From the NCBI GenBank assembly GCA_017618515.1, contig JAFZUB010000144.1, positions 1 to 9,631 of the forward strand: a DNA stretch of 9,631 nt. Reading direction: 5' to 3'. Below the pieces are notes generated by a model. The model saw only the letters and a program-made list of their open reading frames with translations. It did no database searches and was not told where the DNA came from. The position numbers and the translations under genes were made by a program. Positions 7,210 to 9,631 of the stretch are shown here, one piece after another. Position 1 is the stretch's first letter; each line of letters starts with the position of its first letter. Source of the DNA: Bacteroidaceae bacterium. Its GTDB lineage: Bacteria; Bacteroidota; Bacteroidia; Bacteroidales; Bacteroidaceae.

Positions 7210-8376
7210 ATGGAACAGAAGATAACAAAGATTACAGGCGGACGCGTCTTTACCCCGCAGGGCTGGGTAAAGGACGGCACCGTAGTAGTGAAAGACGGTA
7301 AGATAGCCGAGGTGAGCAGCGACAACATCGACGTGGCCGGTGCCGAGGTGATTGACGCCAAGGGTATGGATATTGTGCCCGGTGGCATAGAACTGCATAT
7401 CCACGGCGGAGGTGGGCGTGACTTCATGGAAGGTACTGAAGATGCTTTCCGCACAGCCATCGCCGCCCACATGAGATACGGCACCACAAGTATCTATCCC
7501 ACCCTCTCCTCGTCGTCAGTGCCTATGATCAAGGCAGCACTCGCCACCTGCGAGAAGCTGATGGCCGAAGAGGGGTCGCCCGTACTGGGTCTGCACTTGG
7601 AGGGACCGTATTTCAACCCCGGCAAGGCAGGAGCGCAGATGCCCGAGTATATCACTCCGCCCATCCCCGCCGATTATGAACCCATCATCGACGGCACCAA
7701 GGCGCTGAAGCGCTGGGATGAGGCTCCCGAGTTGCCTGGCACCACTGAGTTTGGCCGCTACTGCACCGACCACGGAGTGCTGGCCGCCATTGCCCACACC
7801 AAGGCAGAGTATGTGGATGTGAAGCGCGCCTGGGACGCAGGTTTCCGCCATGTTACCCACTTCTACAACGCCATGCCCGGCTTCCACAATGTGCGCGAAT
7901 TCAAACATGAGGGCACAGTGGAGAGCGTTTATACCTTCCCTGAGATGAGCGTAGAGATGATCGCCGATGGCATCCATGTACCGCCCACTATCTTGCGCAT
8001 GATTTATATGGTGAAAGGTGTGGAGCACACCGCGCTTATCACCGATGCTCTGGCCTGCTCTGCCAGCGACAGCGATGTGGCTTTCGACCCGCGTGTGATA
8101 CTGGAGGATGGCGTATGCAAGCTGGCCGACCGCTCAGCGCTAGCCGGCAGCATTGCCACAATGGACCGCCTTATCCGCACCTGCGTGCAGAAGGCGGAGA
8201 TACCTCTGGAGGATGCCATCCGCATGTCGTCGGAGACCCCTGCCCGCATCATGGGCGAGCTAGGTCGCAAGGGTACGCTGGAGAAAGGCAAGGATGCCGA
8301 CATCTGCATCTATGACGGCGATGTGCAGCTCCACTTTGTAATGCAGCAGGGCAACACTGTGAGGAATGAGCTGTAG
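7210..8376 (+). CDS. nagA: N-acetylglucosamine-6-phosphate deacetylase
   Basis: The 388-residue product matches the family's usual length of about 380-395 and shows its motifs in order. ELHIHGGGG holds the metal-binding pair H63/H65, HLEGPYF the ligand E131, and AHTKAEY H196. THFYNAM holds H217, ADGIHVPP H256, and ITDAL the catalytic D279; the loop SALAGS follows. The cytoplasmic enzyme removes acetate from GlcNAc-6-phosphate to give glucosamine-6-phosphate, which feeds glycolysis or cell-wall precursors. The HxH pair suggests the two-metal form, as opposed to the QxN form of E. coli NagA. The gene starts close behind a strong promoter and overlaps coaX by 11 bases. No nagB, transporter or GntR/ROK-type regulator is visible here, which suggests recycling or constitutive use rather than a dedicated GlcNAc catabolic operon. 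Confidence 0.95.
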   Translation: MEQKITKITGGRVFTPQGWVKDGTVVVKDGKIAEVSSDNIDVAGAEVIDAKGMDIVPGGIELHIHGGGGRDFMEGTEDAFRTAIAAHMRYGTTSIYPTLSSSSVPMIKAALATCEKLMAEEGSPVLGLHLEGPYFNPGKAGAQMPEYITPPIPADYEPIIDGTKALKRWDEAPELPGTTEFGRYCTDHGVLAAIAHTKAEYVDVKRAWDAGFRHVTHFYNAMPGFHNVREFKHEGTVESVYTFPEMSVEMIADGIHVPPTILRMIYMVKGVEHTALITDALACSASDSDVAFDPRVILEDGVCKLADRSALAGSIATMDRLIRTCVQKAEIPLEDAIRMSSETPARIMGELGRKGTLEKGKDADICIYDGDVQLHFVMQQGNTVRNEL

Positions 8377-9103
8377 TCTGCTCGTAGATATAGGCAACAG
8401 CGGGGCCAAATACTCTTTCGCCGAGGGCGGAAAGATTGAGGCTCCTGAACGCGTGGCCAGCGGTAAGCCGCTGACCGTTGTTTGCGATGTTGCCAAGCGT
8501 CGCGGAGTGGACAAAGCTATTATAAGCTCTGTGGCAGACAATCCCGCAGAACTAATGCATGCACTGAAGAGCCAGGGTATAAAAGTCATGATTCTGGACA
8601 AGAAGACACCGCTTCCATTTACGGTAGCCTACAAAACGCCCAAGACATTCGGTGCTGACCGCATAGCCGTCGTGGCAGGTGCTATGGCCCAGTGGCCTGG
8701 CGAAAATCTGCTGGTGGTTGACGCCGGCAGCTGCGTTACCTACGAGGCATGCACGCCCGACACCTATCATGGTGGTAACATCGCGCCCGGACTGCGAATG
8801 CGGTTGCGTGCCATGCATGAACACACCGCACGACTGCCCGAGGTGGAGCCCGACGGCGACATGCCGTTGTTTGGTAACTCCACCACCACGGCCATACGCT
8901 GCGGAGCGTTGCGCGGCATACAATATGAGATAGAGGGGTGCGCCCGCGCGATGGAGCAGCAATACGGCAAACCGCGCGTAATACTCACCGGTGGCGATGC
9001 TCCCCTGATAAACAAAACCCTAAATATTGAGGCAGTCGTAGACCGCTCTTTGGTGCTGCGGGGCCTAAACCATATACTACAATATAATGAAGACAAGATT
9101 TAG
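8366..9103 (+). CDS. coaX: Type III pantothenate kinase
   Basis: The 245-residue product has the acetate/sugar kinase-like fold motifs of CoaX. DIGNSGAKY (D8) is the phosphate-binding loop. YKTPKTFGADR (D98, R99) binds pantothenate. VVDAGSCVTYE holds the catalytic-region D119 and T125, and YHGGNIAPG (134-142) and ILTGGDA (206-212) complete the set. The cytoplasmic enzyme phosphorylates pantothenate with ATP, the first step of coenzyme A synthesis; type III enzymes are not inhibited by CoA and need a monovalent cation. The ATG lies inside the last codons of nagA, and this start puts D8 at the position normal for the family, so the 11-base overlap is probably real. GAGGA directly abuts the ATG, too close for a usual ribosome site. 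The 3' end overlaps the next gene by 17 bases. Confidence 0.95.
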   Translation: MSCSLLVDIGNSGAKYSFAEGGKIEAPERVASGKPLTVVCDVAKRRGVDKAIISSVADNPAELMHALKSQGIKVMILDKKTPLPFTVAYKTPKTFGADRIAVVAGAMAQWPGENLLVVDAGSCVTYEACTPDTYHGGNIAPGLRMRLRAMHEHTARLPEVEPDGDMPLFGNSTTTAIRCGALRGIQYEIEGCARAMEQQYGKPRVILTGGDAPLINKTLNIEAVVDRSLVLRGLNHILQYNEDKI

Positions 9104-9631
9104 AGGAGCAAGGCTCCTACTGGCTATAGCTGCCACGGCACTCGCACTGCAGGTGTCCGCCCAGAGCAGCGGCACCAACTCGCCCTATTCGCGCTACGGC
9201 TGGGGCATACTGGCCGACGAAGCCATGGGCTTTAACAAGGGCATGGCCGGAGTTGCTATTGGTATGCGCGACCCTAACATTATCAACCGCCAGAATCCCG
9301 CCTCCTACTCGGAGATGGATTCGCTACGATTCCTTTTCGATATAGGTCTGTCGCTTCAAAACAGCTATATGCGCGAGAACGGCACCAAGGTCAACGCCCA
9401 TAACTCCACGCTCGACTATCTGACCGCTGCCTTCAGGCTCACAAAAGGCCTCGGCGTCTCACTGGGACTGCGTCCGTTCACCACTATCGGCTACGACTTC
9501 AAGTCCACCACTGAGATGGACGATATGGATGGCCTCGGCTCCAAGACCTCCACATCAACCTATACTGGCGACGGCGGTCTGCACGAGTTATACGGCGGTA
9601 TCGGCTGGCAACCGCTGAAGGGACTGTCAGC
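9087..9631 (+). CDS. Putative outer-membrane beta-barrel protein (partial, runs off right edge)
   Basis: The frame is open for 181 codons to the edge. Residues 1-25 are a signal peptide (basic MKTRFRGAR, then a hydrophobic stretch, cleavage expected at VSA/QSS). The mature protein begins with SPYSRYGWG, then GMAGVAIGM and INRQNPASYSEMDS. Alternating strands follow (LDYLTAAFRL, LGVSLGLRP), as in Bacteroidetes outer-membrane proteins distantly resembling FadL/PorV barrels. A role in transport or in secretion is possible but not shown. The ATG lies 17 bases inside coaX in a different frame, so the two are probably translated in a coupled way. In other Bacteroidales I recall coaX being followed by such a membrane protein and then lipopolysaccharide-transport genes; the following sequence is not visible here. 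No other upstream start keeps the signal peptide. Confidence 0.82.
   Translation, partial: MKTRFRGARLLLAIAATALALQVSAQSSGTNSPYSRYGWGILADEAMGFNKGMAGVAIGMRDPNIINRQNPASYSEMDSLRFLFDIGLSLQNSYMRENGTKVNAHNSTLDYLTAAFRLTKGLGVSLGLRPFTTIGYDFKSTTEMDDMDGLGSKTSTSTYTGDGGLHELYGGIGWQPLKGLS

Noticed and set aside
7111..7470. 119-codon minus-strand frame over the nagA promoter and start
   Set aside because: It spans the best promoter in the window and the nagA N-terminus and has no recognisable features.
1..9631. CRISPR arrays, insertion sequences, tRNA or rRNA genes, phage genes
   Set aside because: No spaced direct repeats, transposase motifs, terminal inverted repeats or structural RNA signatures were seen; the only repeat unit found is the protein-coding dockerin pair.

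Overview
The window looks like a piece of a Bacteroidales chromosome, most likely Prevotellaceae or a close relative such as Muribaculaceae. Four things support this. Promoter -7 boxes match the Bacteroidetes TAnnTTTG consensus, once with a matching -33 TTTG. Gene starts lack well-placed Shine-Dalgarno sites. A very large secreted protein carries a dockerin-type C-terminus. The final gene begins like the Bacteroidetes outer-membrane proteins with an SPYSRYG motif. I see no mobile element, CRISPR array, tRNA or rRNA.

Layout. (1) Positions 1-3673, minus strand: one uninterrupted reading frame of at least 1224 codons, running off the left edge. It encodes a secreted multidomain protein: signal peptide, FIVAR-like helical modules, an F5/8-type-C-like module, a lectin-like beta segment and a two-repeat dockerin. 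Long plus-strand frames over this region are antisense shadows. (2) Positions 3674-3900: divergent promoter region. (3) Positions 3901-5471, plus strand: lemA and an M48 membrane metalloprotease gene, sharing one base at TAATG. (4) Positions 5504-5542: a perfect 14-bp stem with T-tracts on both strands, a shared terminator for the converging genes. (5) Positions 5564-6997, minus strand: a MOP-superfamily lipid-linked polysaccharide flippase. (6) Positions 6998-7209: a second divergent promoter region with a 16-bp perfect AT palindrome and a well-formed promoter. (7) Positions 7210 to the right edge, plus strand: nagA, coaX and a partial outer-membrane beta-barrel gene, overlapping by 11 and 17 bases and probably translationally coupled.

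How the genes work together. lemA and the protease form a recognised envelope pair, probably in membrane-protein quality control. nagA returns N-acetylglucosamine-6-phosphate to glucosamine-6-phosphate, and coaX makes the first committed intermediate of coenzyme A. Their overlap with an outer-membrane protein gene looks like compact operon packing rather than a shared pathway. The most unusual item is the large dockerin protein. No cohesin or catalytic domain is recognisable in the visible part, so its partner and target are unknown. Most of the rest is conserved housekeeping and envelope biology; I do not see convincing evidence for an entirely new system.
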